Shown here one piece after another: positions 16,835 through 24,339 of a stretch of DNA of 34,105 nt. The first letter of the stretch is position 1. Each line of letters starts with the position of its first letter. The notes beneath the pieces are model-generated. The model searched no databases and had not been told where the DNA came from. It saw only the letters and a program-made list of their open reading frames with translations. Origin of the DNA: Patescibacteria group bacterium (lineage in GTDB: Bacteria > Patescibacteriota > Minisyncoccia > Moranbacterales > GWC2-37-73); NCBI GenBank assembly GCA_022709545.1, contig JAKLIP010000005.1, forward strand, positions 1-34,105, given 5' to 3'. A program made the position numbers and the translations under genes.

Positions 16835-16883
16835 TATTGTTAACAGTTAAACCTCATTTTTTCTAGCTAGCCAAGGAACGCTG

Positions 16884-16892
16884 TGCTATACT
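16884..16892 (+). promoter_or_regulatory. Extended -10 element, putative second dnaA promoter
   Basis: TGCTATACT matches the extended -10 pattern TGnTATAAT except at one base. No good -35 is visible. It lies about 50 bases after the DnaA boxes. Confidence 0.4.
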
Positions 16893-17059
16893 TTCCGATG
16901 CGTAACCAATAAAAGAGAAAATTGCCTTTTCGGAAACAAACAAAATAAAAAATAAAAGCGGGAACGCCCATTATTATATTTTCAGATAAGCAGTATTTTT
17001 AATAAAAATTCTAAAGAAAATTCATTTGACCGAAGATCACTTGAATTTTTGCAATCAGA

Positions 17060-18463
17060 ATGAATAACGCGGAACTTTGGCAGGCAGCTTTGGGAGAGAT
17101 AGAACTGTCCATTTCAAAAGCCAACTTCAGCACATGGTTCAAAAACACAACCATACTTTCCAATGAAAATGGAAGGGTTGTTATTGGTGTGCCCAATGGA
17201 TTTGCCAAAGAATGGCTGGAAAATAAATATAACACCTACATCTTTAAGGCGCTGAGAAACTTCCAAAATGAAATTCGAGAAATCAGCTGCGTGATCTACA
17301 ACGCTGATCAAATGCCGCCACAGGAAACAAAAAAAATAGATTCTGTTGTTTCAGTATCGCCGGATAAAAATAAAGAGCCGTTGCCGGGCGTTGTTTTTCA
17401 ACCTAATTTTACGCAGCAGCAACCGCAAGAAGTTTTTGATAACAATATAAATTCACGTTACACTTTTGAAAATTTCATCATCGGCGAAAATAATGAATTA
17501 GCGCGCGCAGCATGCTATGCTGTTTCCCAAAACTTGGGCAAAATATATAATCCGCTGTTTATTTATGGCGGCGTTGGCTTGGGAAAAACTCATTTGCTTC
17601 AATCCATAGGCAATGAAGTCTTGAAACATGATCCCGCAAAAAAAATAAAATATATAACTTCCGAGCGCTTTGCTAATGAGCTTATCAACTCGATTCGCAA
17701 TCAAACTGTCAATGATTTCAAAGCCGCCTACCAAGCCATAGACCTTCTTATTATCGATGATGTGCAGTTTTTAGCGGGCAAAGAAAAAACCCAAAATGAA
17801 TTTTTCCACATCTTTAATGCGCTTTATCAAATAAACAAACAGATTGTCATCAGCAGTGATCGTCCGCCCAAGGCGATTGCAACCTTGGAAGAAAGATTGC
17901 GCTCGCGTTTTGAAGGCGGAATGATTGCCGACATTGGCAAACCCGATTTGGAAACCCGCATTGCGATTTTGAAAACCAAATCCGCCGAAAAAAACTTCAA
18001 CATTGATGAAGAAGCCATTATATACATAGCGGAAAACATTAAAAGCAATATTCGTGAATTGGAAGGCGCGCTCAACCGCATCATCGCCGAATGTGAATTC
18101 AACAAAAAAATGCCTACGCTTAAATTTGTCCAGCAAGCTTTATCGGAAATAATTTCCAGCGGAAAAAAGAAAGGAGTTCAGCCGCAACATGTTATTGTCA
18201 CCATTTCCCAATATTTCAATATCTCCAACAAAGAACTTTTGGAAAAGGGACGCAAGAAAGAAATTGCCTATGCGCGTCATCTGGCAATGTATATTATGCG
18301 CAGCGAACTCAATATTTCATATCCAAGCATCGGCAATCATTTTGGCGGACGTGATCATACAACTGCCCTGCATGCTTTTGAAAAAATCAGCAAAGACATG
18401 GAAATTAATGAAAAGGTCAGAGAAGATGTGACAAAACTAAAAGAATTAGTTTACGCCATCTAA
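17060..18463 (+). CDS. dnaA: Chromosomal replication initiator DnaA
   Basis: This 467-residue protein has all four DnaA domains. Domain I (1-80) begins LWQAALGEIELSISKANFSTWF. A variable Gln/Pro-rich linker follows (about 85-130). The AAA+ domain has Walker A GGVGLGKT (170-177) and Walker B LLIIDD (229-234). The C-terminal helix-turn-helix carries the DnaA signature GGRDHTTALHA. DnaA-ATP binds 9-base boxes at oriC, melts the DNA and loads the helicase. The ATG has no Shine-Dalgarno sequence. It diverges from rpmH across the likely origin and is followed by dnaN after 55 bases. Confidence 0.97.
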   Translation: MNNAELWQAALGEIELSISKANFSTWFKNTTILSNENGRVVIGVPNGFAKEWLENKYNTYIFKALRNFQNEIREISCVIYNADQMPPQETKKIDSVVSVSPDKNKEPLPGVVFQPNFTQQQPQEVFDNNINSRYTFENFIIGENNELARAACYAVSQNLGKIYNPLFIYGGVGLGKTHLLQSIGNEVLKHDPAKKIKYITSERFANELINSIRNQTVNDFKAAYQAIDLLIIDDVQFLAGKEKTQNEFFHIFNALYQINKQIVISSDRPPKAIATLEERLRSRFEGGMIADIGKPDLETRIAILKTKSAEKNFNIDEEAIIYIAENIKSNIRELEGALNRIIAECEFNKKMPTLKFVQQALSEIISSGKKKGVQPQHVIVTISQYFNISNKELLEKGRKKEIAYARHLAMYIMRSELNISYPSIGNHFGGRDHTTALHAFEKISKDMEINEKVREDVTKLKELVYAI

Positions 18464-18518
18464 ATAAATTTAATAAAAGTAAAATTATAGAAAATTAATC
18501 AGCTTAAAATAAGCCCAT

Positions 18519-19667
18519 ATGAAACTAACTTGTACTCACGAAAACCTTAAAAAAGCTGTTTATAGTACCGAAAGAGTGGTTGGGAAGCAGATAACTTTGC
18601 CTATTTTGGAAAATATCTTGCTTCAGACCGACCATGGAATGCTAAAAATATCAGCTACTAATCTGGAAATTGGGGTTTTCTTGAAAATCGGGGCTAAAAT
18701 TGAAGAAGAGGGTGAAATAACCGTGCCAGCCCGCCTGCTTAGCAATTTTGTTAATAATTTGGGAGCTGAAAGCACAGTATCTTTGTCTGTTATTGATCAG
18801 ACGCTGCATATTGAAAGTGGCTCATCTAAGGCTCAAATAAAGGGTCTTTCGGCTCAGGATTTCCCGATAATTCCGGAAATGGAGGGTGATTTCCTTTTTT
18901 CACTGTCAGCTCAAGAGGTCAAAGAAGCTATTCCAAGACTGGCTATTTGTGTTTCGCCTGATTCAACCCGTCCAGAACTTTCCGGAATAAACATGCTTTT
19001 GCAAAAAATCGAAGTGCGGATGGCGGCTACTGATAGTTTTAGGCTTGCTGAAGCCATTCTAGTCCCAAAAACAGAAAACGAGAGAAATCTGGACATCTTT
19101 ATCGAGAAGACAAATTCCATAATTATTCCCCTTAATGCCGTTTCGGAAGTTTTCCGGGTTATCGGCAATGATACCCAGGAAATAAAGGTGGGCATAGAAG
19201 AAAGTCAGATATTTTTCCAAGTGGACAACGTGAGGATAGTTTCTCGGCTTATTAACGGCAAATATCCGGAATATCGCCAAATTATTCCCCAAAGTTTCGC
19301 AACCAAGGTAGTTTTGGAAAAAGACAGTGCTTTGCGGGCGGTTAAAATTTCCGGAATTTTTGCCAGCAACAAGACGGGAGAAGTAAAATTTACCGCGGAT
19401 GACAAGAAAAACACAGTTACAGTTCAATCCAGAGCGGAGGAAGTTGGAGAAAATAGCACAATTTTGGAGACCGAGATCACTGGTCCGGCTCAGGAAGCAA
19501 TTTTCAATCCGCGCTATATGGCGGACGGAATTCAAGCTGTTTCCGGTCCTAAACTGCTCCTGCTGATGAACAGCGGATCTTCGGCGGCTGTGCTTCGGAT
19601 GGCGCAGGGCGAAAAAAATGAAGAAGTGCCGACTTATACATATATCATAATGCCGATAAAGAATTAA
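18519..19667 (+). CDS. dnaN: DNA polymerase III beta subunit (sliding clamp)
   Basis: The 382-residue length is normal for DnaN with its three clamp domains. It begins MKLTCTHENLKKAVYSTERVVG, has the characteristic TLPILENILLQ, and ends with a conserved ...TYIIMPIKN-type C-terminus like the family's MPMRL. The clamp encircles DNA and tethers polymerase and other proteins. Its position directly after dnaA is the usual arrangement. Confidence 0.96.
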   Translation: MKLTCTHENLKKAVYSTERVVGKQITLPILENILLQTDHGMLKISATNLEIGVFLKIGAKIEEEGEITVPARLLSNFVNNLGAESTVSLSVIDQTLHIESGSSKAQIKGLSAQDFPIIPEMEGDFLFSLSAQEVKEAIPRLAICVSPDSTRPELSGINMLLQKIEVRMAATDSFRLAEAILVPKTENERNLDIFIEKTNSIIIPLNAVSEVFRVIGNDTQEIKVGIEESQIFFQVDNVRIVSRLINGKYPEYRQIIPQSFATKVVLEKDSALRAVKISGIFASNKTGEVKFTADDKKNTVTVQSRAEEVGENSTILETEITGPAQEAIFNPRYMADGIQAVSGPKLLLLMNSGSSAAVLRMAQGEKNEEVPTYTYIIMPIKN

Positions 19668-19732
19668 GGTTCTTTTAAACAAATATTTTTAGGAAGCTCA
19701 AATAAATCAACAAAAAACGAAAGGAGTATTAT

Positions 19733-20032
19733 ATGAAAAAATTGTTCCTTGGTTTTTGGTTCTGGCAAAAAATTGCTTTGAGACATTCTTGGCTGGGCAA
19801 AATAAAAAGATTAATTTGGAATAGAAGCATTAAGCTTCAATGGAATCGTCTTTGGATAAGAAAAGATGAGTTTCATAAATCATTGAATTGGGACAGTGAG
19901 GCTGTTTTGGGAATAAGCCAAGAACAGAGAAAGATATATGTTGATGATTTGGTAAAACGTCGGCATATTGCTCACGAACGTGATTTAATGAAAAAAAGCC
20001 CAGCATTTCGTGTTATGGTAAACAATCGTTAG
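19733..20032 (+). CDS. Small basic, Trp-rich protein of unknown function
   Basis: This 99-residue protein has a Shine-Dalgarno sequence (AAAGGAG, about 10 bases before ATG), one of the few good ones in the window, which supports it as a real gene. The N-terminal half is unusually rich in tryptophan, lysine and arginine (FWFWQKIALRHSWLGKIKRL); the C-terminal half is charged and probably helical. I do not recognise the family. It sits between dnaN and the DciA-like gene and is followed by a GC-rich hairpin. Confidence 0.6.
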   Translation: MKKLFLGFWFWQKIALRHSWLGKIKRLIWNRSIKLQWNRLWIRKDEFHKSLNWDSEAVLGISQEQRKIYVDDLVKRRHIAHERDLMKKSPAFRVMVNNR

Positions 20033-20044
20033 CAGAGCTTCTAG

Positions 20045-20067
20045 GGGGATGATCAAAAACCATCCCC
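20045..20067 (+). terminator. GC-rich hairpin after the small Trp-rich gene
   Basis: GGGGATG (20045-20051) pairs with CATCCCC (20061-20067) across a 9-base loop. There is no U-run, so it may be a processing or stability hairpin instead of a true terminator. Confidence 0.4.
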
Positions 20068-20100
20068 GCTTCCTAAAAGTATTTGTTTGAATATTCTATT

Positions 20101-20385
20101 ATGAAAAAAATCGGAAGCCTGCTGGACAGGAGAAAATTGTCTAAGAGGATAAACATTGACCAAGAAACTATTTGCTATATTTTCAGGCAAATTATCAAGG
20201 AGGAATATGGCAAGCAAGGCGCTGAGAACATAGTGCCGGTTTTTTTTAAAGATAAAAAAATATTTGTGAAAACCGCAGGATTGAATTGGGCCAGCGAAAT
20301 TTTGACAAACAAAAAACAGATCATCAAAAAAGTGAATGAACAACTTGGCGGAGAAGAAATTGTGGATCTGGAAATGTCGCAATAG
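20101..20385 (+). CDS. DUF721/DciA-like protein (putative replicative helicase loader)
   Basis: This 94-residue protein has the DUF721-type core VPVFFKDKKIFVKTAGLNWASEI followed by a helix with KKQIIKKVNEQLG, matching the pattern of short beta strands then W-A-x-E-L and L-N-x-x-L-G in DciA. DciA recruits the DnaB helicase in bacteria without DnaC or DnaI. I chose the ATG at 20101 over a TTG at 20083. No Shine-Dalgarno sequence is seen. Location near dnaA and dnaN fits a replication role. It is immediately followed by the tRNA-Pro promoter. Assignment rests on pattern only. Confidence 0.5.
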   Translation: MKKIGSLLDRRKLSKRINIDQETICYIFRQIIKEEYGKQGAENIVPVFFKDKKIFVKTAGLNWASEILTNKKQIIKKVNEQLGGEEIVDLEMSQ

Positions 20386-20388
20386 CAA

Positions 20389-20417
20389 TTGACTCGGGAA
20401 TGTTTATGGTATAAAAT
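20389..20417 (+). promoter_or_regulatory. Putative tRNA-Pro promoter
   Basis: TTGACT (20389-20394) and TAAAAT (20412-20417) are separated by 17 bases. The tRNA starts 23 bases after the -10. Confidence 0.6.
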
Positions 20418-20439
20418 AAGCATTAGTTTGAAAAAATAT

Positions 20440-20515
20440 CGGGGTGTGGTGTCAACGGCTAGCACGAGTGGTTTGGGACCATTTAGACAGGGTTCGAATC
20501 CCTGCACCCCGACCA
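20440..20515 (+). tRNA. tRNA-Pro (anticodon TGG), CCA encoded
   Basis: The acceptor arms CGGGGTG (20440-20446) and CACCCCG (20505-20511) pair fully. The anticodon stem AGTGG/CCATT encloses the loop TTTGGGA, giving anticodon TGG. The T arm CAGGG-TTCGAAT-CCCTG (20488-20504) is perfect. Discriminator A is followed by an encoded CCA. The 3' part is overlapped on the opposite strand by the recombinase ORF. Confidence 0.95.
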
Positions 20516-22108
20516 GTTGAGACGAACAGAGGCAAGAGCCTCTGTTTTTGTTTTATTCAAAGGTAGTTTATGCAGTTCTAACCTTTCATATTCTGCTTTT
20601 AACGCAGGATAACCATTTTCAATTGGCACAAGCCATTCATTGGCTTGAATAGTGAGTTTTCCATCTAAAATTATCGGGTGCGAACCTAATCCCATTAAAA
20701 TTTCTTTTTTCTTTTGCAAATCACCAGTTAAAAACTCTTTGTGAGCATAGGTCGCAAAGGTAAAAGTTTTTTCCGTAAGCTCTAGCCAGTTTTCTGCCCT
20801 GTTTTCTGTCTCCCTCAATTGTTCTTTTATTTTTAGAATATCATTCTGAAGCGTTTCTTTTTCTTTTAAAAACTGTTCATCATCAATCAGCATACGATAT
20901 CTCATTTTTGTAAGCTCATCCAAATTATTTTGTTTTTCTGTTAAGGTTTTATGTTGCATTTCGTAAATTCTGGCTCTGCATTCAATCTCATTGTCGTTTT
21001 TACTATTTAAATCCTCTAATGCCCATTCCAAAAATTCAGGCAAGATAGAAAGTTTACTAATCTCCCGTTCAATTTGAAGCTCTAAATCTTCTTTTCGTAT
21101 AGCTTTTCTTTGCGAACAATTTAAATCTCGCTTTTTTCTAGTGCAGTGATAGTAAGTAAATTCTTTTATCTTACCAGTGCTTCTAATAATTTTTCTTTTA
21201 GTTTCTGCTGTATGCACACAACCGCATTCACCGCAACGGATAAGTCCAGTAAAAGCAAACTCGTGTTTCTTTGGTCTTGGCTTTCCTTTTCTTCCTAATA
21301 ATATTTGCACTCGGTCAAACTCTTCCAATGAAATCATAGCTTCGTGTTTACCTTGATATTCTTTGCCACGACAAGAAATAATTCCAGTATAAAAAATATT
21401 AGTAAACATTCTATAAATACTGCTTCTTGCAAGCTCCTTCCCGCCGTGTTTTTTGTATTTTCTTGTGCGATATCCCCATTGTTTATTTGCTATATTCAAT
21501 ATTTTAGGTGGGGTATAACTTCCAGTAAGCATCAAATCAAACATTTTGCGAATAAGATTAAAGCGTTCCTCATCTTTTATGATAGTTCTGCTTGCTGGGT
21601 CATTAAGATATCCCTCTGGCGGTAAGCTTGGAAGCCAGCCATCATTACGCTTTTTCTCATTACCTCTTTTTACATTTTTGCTAAGGTCTAATATGTATTG
21701 ATTAGCCATTCCACTTTCAACACTGAAGAGCAGAACATTATCATCTGGAAGAAATTGCCTATCTATTGTTTGAATTGATTTCATTATCCCTTGCTGAAGC
21801 ATCCAACTAATTTTTCCGCTATCAATCGGATTTCTTGATAAACGATTTATTTGCCAGCATAAAATTCCGTTTGCTTCTCCATTTTCAATTCTTTCCATCA
21901 TTTCATCAAAGATTGGTCGGTTGTTTGGTTTCTTTGCTGACTTTGCTTCAGTATAGATTTTCTTAATATCCAAATTTAAATCACGAGCAAGTTGCTTTAG
22001 ACGATTAACTTGGTCATCAATAGACTGAACTTGTCGGTCTTCGTTTTCCGATGATTTTCTAGCATAAAGGAAATATTTAATTTTTTTATCATTGTCATTG
22101 TTTTTCAT
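20483..22108 (-). CDS. Large serine recombinase (site-specific integrase)
   Basis: This 541-residue protein has a resolvase-type catalytic domain starting YFLYARKSSENEDRQVQSI (probable nucleophile S19), NRLSRNP (about 104-110), and a recombinase domain with PPEGYLND. A zinc ribbon (CGECGC ... YYHCTRKKRDLNC) and a long coiled-coil segment (about 380-450) follow, the order of large serine integrases. Such enzymes insert and excise elements at short att sites. The last 20 or so codons are antisense to the tRNA-Pro terminator and T arm, and the stop (20483-20485) lies inside the tRNA. The C-terminus therefore probably comes from the integration site. The start is ATG in the context AATTATATG. A pseudoknot-forming inverted repeat lies just upstream. 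Confidence 0.92.
   Translation of the reverse strand: MKNNDNDKKIKYFLYARKSSENEDRQVQSIDDQVNRLKQLARDLNLDIKKIYTEAKSAKKPNNRPIFDEMMERIENGEANGILCWQINRLSRNPIDSGKISWMLQQGIMKSIQTIDRQFLPDDNVLLFSVESGMANQYILDLSKNVKRGNEKKRNDGWLPSLPPEGYLNDPASRTIIKDEERFNLIRKMFDLMLTGSYTPPKILNIANKQWGYRTRKYKKHGGKELARSSIYRMFTNIFYTGIISCRGKEYQGKHEAMISLEEFDRVQILLGRKGKPRPKKHEFAFTGLIRCGECGCVHTAETKRKIIRSTGKIKEFTYYHCTRKKRDLNCSQRKAIRKEDLELQIEREISKLSILPEFLEWALEDLNSKNDNEIECRARIYEMQHKTLTEKQNNLDELTKMRYRMLIDDEQFLKEKETLQNDILKIKEQLRETENRAENWLELTEKTFTFATYAHKEFLTGDLQKKKEILMGLGSHPIILDGKLTIQANEWLVPIENGYPALKAEYERLELHKLPLNKTKTEALASVRLNWSGCRDSNPV
20526..20549 (+). terminator. Rho-independent terminator after tRNA-Pro
   Basis: ACAGAGGC (20526-20533) and GCCTCTGT (20538-20545) form an 8-bp stem with an AAGA loop, followed by a T-run (20545-20549) and TTTTATT. 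It lies inside the 3' end of the recombinase ORF on the other strand. Confidence 0.85.
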
Positions 22109-22140
22109 ATAATTGTGTGTACTTAAATTTATTTAATTAG

Positions 22141-22251
22141 AGATACTAAAAGGACGGTTCTGACTTGTCCAACTTTCCAAAGGATTGCTGGCAGAACCGC
22201 CCATCTAGTAAGACGATAAAATCCTTTGGTTATTGAGTTGGACAAGTATCT
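22141..22251 (-). other. Complex inverted repeat with potential pseudoknot upstream of the recombinase
   Basis: Read on the minus strand, an 11-base arm CTTGTCCAACT and a 9-base arm CCAAAGGAT pair with ATCCTTTGG and AGTTGGACAAG (plus-strand arms 22164-22174 with 22236-22246, and 22177-22185 with 22221-22229). The 35-base apical loop contains CGGTTCTG, which can pair with CAGAACCG just 3' of the stem (22192-22199 with 22155-22162), forming an H-type pseudoknot. An outer pair AGATACT/AGTATCT (22141-22147 with 22245-22251) competes with the stem base. It may be a structured RNA leader controlling recombinase expression, or a DNA recombination site. Confidence 0.75.
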
Positions 22252-22254
22252 AAA

Positions 22255-22860
22255 TTATAGCATTTTTGTGTTTTTTAGCAACGCATAATTAGAGTGGCTT
22301 TGGTTCAGAATTTTAATCATTCGCCTGTATTTTCTGGTCGGCTTCCCTGCGTAGTAATGACGCTTCAATCCTTCATTAATCTTTTCCATCTTTTCCTCCA
22401 TATCAAGCACTTTGAATACATATCTGTATTTTGATTGTCGGTTTTCATTCTTTGATTTATAGGTTAACTCATAGCAATGCCGACATCCGAAATAATCTCC
22501 GCTCTTATAAAGCACACCAACTCTTCTGCCACAGAAAACGCCATTTTTTGAAAGCGGACAAACGAACCAATATCTTTTACCGCCGTAATTGCAAGGGGAA
22601 GAAACCAGTGATGCTCTGTAATCAAAGTTCTTTTTTTCTCCATCATCTTCGGTCTGGGAATAATTGAAGCGGATATAATTTTCTCCATCCAGTATGGAAA
22701 CTGTAATGCCTATGCTGTCATTTTTTTCCGACCAGCTATTGCTCCACTGAATTCCACCAGATTTCCATCCATCCAGATAGCCATATTTTTTCAGCCACCA
22801 CATTTCAACTTTTTTCAATCTATCTGCTTCTGTTTTATTTGACCAACTCCATCTTCCCAT
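22255..22860 (-). CDS. Zinc-ribbon-like protein of unknown function
   Basis: This 201-residue protein begins MGRWSWSNKTEADRLKKVEMW. It has a beta-rich middle and a cysteine cluster: CNYGGKRYWFVCPL, then VFCGRRVGVLY and FGCRHCYELTY (about residues 112-152), suggesting a zinc ribbon. The C-terminus is basic and helical. I recall similar uncharacterised proteins in Patescibacteria but cannot name a function. There is no transposase catalytic triad. It ends 4 bases from the pseudoknot element and precedes the recombinase on the same strand, so it may be co-transcribed with, or a partner of, that element. The start is ATG in AATTATG context. Confidence 0.65.
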   Translation of the reverse strand: MGRWSWSNKTEADRLKKVEMWWLKKYGYLDGWKSGGIQWSNSWSEKNDSIGITVSILDGENYIRFNYSQTEDDGEKKNFDYRASLVSSPCNYGGKRYWFVCPLSKNGVFCGRRVGVLYKSGDYFGCRHCYELTYKSKNENRQSKYRYVFKVLDMEEKMEKINEGLKRHYYAGKPTRKYRRMIKILNQSHSNYALLKNTKML

Positions 22861-22993
22861 AATTTTTTCAAATTATTACCGAAATCATTAGAGATTGATT
22901 TCTTCTCTTGATTATATTTATGCTTTGTATTGGGCAAAATATTAATTTTCATCGTTTGCCTGTTTTTTCAATATTTTTTCCAAACGAACCCAT

Positions 22994-23515
22994 TTATTCT
23001 TCCTTGGATATTTCAACATCTACCGCTACTGGCAGAGGAATATCCTGTCCATTTCTCTGTGCCTGCAATCTTTGTAGTTCGTGCAGTGCTTTGTAAATTC
23101 CTTTCTCAATACTGGTTTCGTAACGAGTAAATTTTCCATAGGTATCATTATTTACAAAATCATAGCTGAATGCTTCTCCAAGAGTTTTTTCTTTTTCTGA
23201 AAACATCTCCTTTCTGTCATCTTCAACCATTTCACTTTCTATCTTCATAGCTCTTTTTAATCTCCAAATGTTTGCGATTATTCTATCTGAAAAAAGAAGC
23301 TCTATTTCATTGGCTGGTTTTAATTCACCTCTAATCTTTTTTTCTAACTCCAAAAGCTCCTCTTCACTCTCATCTCTTAATAGAACACCTCCGCTTAAAA
23401 GCCCGTGCTTCAATGCATTGTATCTGCTAATAGATTTACCTTCTTCGGTTTTAACTCCGCCCAATTTAGCATTCTCTCTGTTAGCTTCTAATTGTTTTTC
23501 TGATATTTCGCTCAT
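22994..23515 (-). CDS. Uncharacterised helical protein with KQLEANRENA-type N-terminus
   Basis: This 173-residue protein starts SEKQLEANRENAKLGGVKTEEGKS followed by RYNALKHGLLS. I recognise this N-terminal pattern from a widespread uncharacterised bacterial family often found in mobile DNA. A helical body with WRLKRAMKIE and a RYETSIEKGIYKALHELQRLQ block follows. The basic start could bind nucleic acid; no enzyme motif is seen. It is minus-strand, upstream of the zinc-ribbon gene. A palindrome array (23658-23717) and a hairpin (23533-23556) lie in its upstream region. Confidence 0.65.
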   Translation of the reverse strand: MSEISEKQLEANRENAKLGGVKTEEGKSISRYNALKHGLLSGGVLLRDESEEELLELEKKIRGELKPANEIELLFSDRIIANIWRLKRAMKIESEMVEDDRKEMFSEKEKTLGEAFSYDFVNNDTYGKFTRYETSIEKGIYKALHELQRLQAQRNGQDIPLPVAVDVEISKEE

Positions 23516-23532
23516 AGTTTTTATTAACTGTT

Positions 23533-23556
23533 CTTATACTGTTTATCAGTATCAAG
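23533..23556 (-). promoter_or_regulatory. Hairpin in the leader of the 23515 gene
   Basis: ATACTG (23536-23541) pairs with CAGTAT (23547-23552) across TTTAT. Flanking CTT/AAG extends the stem past a one-base bulge. It is a possible operator or RNA hairpin. Confidence 0.35.
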
Positions 23557-23657
23557 TCAGTCTTTTTTATAGTGTCTGAAATCTTTTCTAAAGCCATATT
23601 TTATATTTAATTTAATATAAATAATATAATTACCTTTCCTTTAGAGGAATAATATAG

Positions 23658-23717
23658 ACTATAGTAATAACTCTAGTATTTACTATAGTAGTGAGTTAAA
23701 AATCTGCTACTATAGTA
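23658..23717. promoter_or_regulatory. Array of three ACTATAGT palindromes
   Basis: ACTATAGT occurs at 23658-23665, and the longer palindrome TACTATAGTA at 23681-23690 and 23708-23717. Centres are 24 and 27 bases apart, roughly two to two and a half helical turns. Position between two minus-strand genes suggests operators for the 23515 transcript, or iterons. Confidence 0.55.
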
Positions 23718-23721
23718 AGAA

Positions 23722-24012
23722 CTATTTTTTTTCCACGATTGGAATACTAGCGTAATCATATTTTTCAATAATTTCCCTCTTTATCTTTTCAAGAAGTGAT
23801 TTTTCAAAAAGACAATATTTAAAATTTCTTTTTTGAGGAACTTGCACATTTAATGCATTGTCATACTTACTTTTCCAAACAGTGAAGCCAGAAATGGTAA
23901 AGTATTCCCCAAGCTCACCCTTGAAAGTCAAGGTAGCATTTGCAAGTAAATTTTCGTGTTGTCCTGAAGTTAGTTTTACACTTGCGGTAATCTCTACAAT
24001 GTTAATTCTCAT
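23722..24012 (-). CDS. SpoVG-like small protein
   Basis: From the ATG at 24012 the protein has 96 residues: MRINIVEITASVKLT, then NATLTFKGELGEYFTISGFTVWKS, then a VQVP-type strand, and a helical end LLEKIKREIIEKY. The strand order resembles SpoVG, a small nucleic-acid-binding regulator (compare its ASVTF...IRVI...VAMPS layout). I prefer 24012 to the ATG at 24027 because it has the AATTATATG context shared with other genes of this element. Function here is unknown; replication or expression control of the element is possible. Confidence 0.45.
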   Translation of the reverse strand: MRINIVEITASVKLTSGQHENLLANATLTFKGELGEYFTISGFTVWKSKYDNALNVQVPQKRNFKYCLFEKSLLEKIKREIIEKYDYASIPIVEKK

Positions 24013-24042
24013 ATAATTTTTATCCATTTATGATTTAGATAG

Positions 24043-24318
24043 TTAGTTGTATGCTTGATGGTTTAAAACCTGCTGGGGTTCATTTTTGCCCTCAATTCCT
24101 GTTGTCCTCAGGGGCACTGTAATGTTTTCCAGATGTGCTAAGATTGCCCTTTTTTCTTTTCTAGTATAATCATTTTTGTCCACCAGTCTTTGAAACCAGC
24201 GATGGATGGATTGACGATTAAAACCTTGTCCCTTTACTGCTTCAGAAAAACATACATAACTGCTCCAAAACGGTTTCTTTTTAGTTATGTTTTTAAATCT
24301 TCTTTCTAAGGATTTCAT
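24043..24318 (-). CDS. Small basic protein, possible helix-turn-helix, unknown function
   Basis: This 91-residue protein begins MKSLERRFKNITKKKPFWSS and contains AVKGQGFNRQSIHRWFQRLVDKNDY, whose spacing resembles a helix-turn-helix with an aromatic-rich recognition helix. The C-terminal third looks unstructured. It lies in a run of small minus-strand genes downstream of the reverse transcriptase. I do not recognise a named family; DNA binding is inferred. Confidence 0.5.
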   Translation of the reverse strand: MKSLERRFKNITKKKPFWSSYVCFSEAVKGQGFNRQSIHRWFQRLVDKNDYTRKEKRAILAHLENITVPLRTTGIEGKNEPQQVLNHQAYN

Positions 24319-24339
24319 AATTGTAATTTTGGTTAATTT

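Larger units (their letters stand above)
16583..17059. other. rpmH-dnaA intergenic region, likely replication origin
   Basis: This 477-base gap holds no gene. It contains a sigma-70-like promoter (16729-16758), a CCCTTA/TAAGGG palindrome (16793-16806), two abutting DnaA boxes (16818-16834), an extended -10 promoter (16884-16892) and AT-rich stretches on both sides. Position between rpmH and dnaA is the classical oriC location. Only two boxes are visible, so the origin may be minimal or split with another site. Confidence 0.55.

Noticed and set aside
22164-22246. True integron attC site
   Set aside because: The 7-base core match is degenerate, no integron integrase is in the window and the neighbouring recombinase is a serine enzyme. 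It is kept only as an alternative in the findings.
22141-22251. HDV-like or other known self-cleaving ribozyme
   Set aside because: The order of stems does not fit HDV (no P3/P4 hairpins), and conserved bases of hammerhead or twister are not visible.
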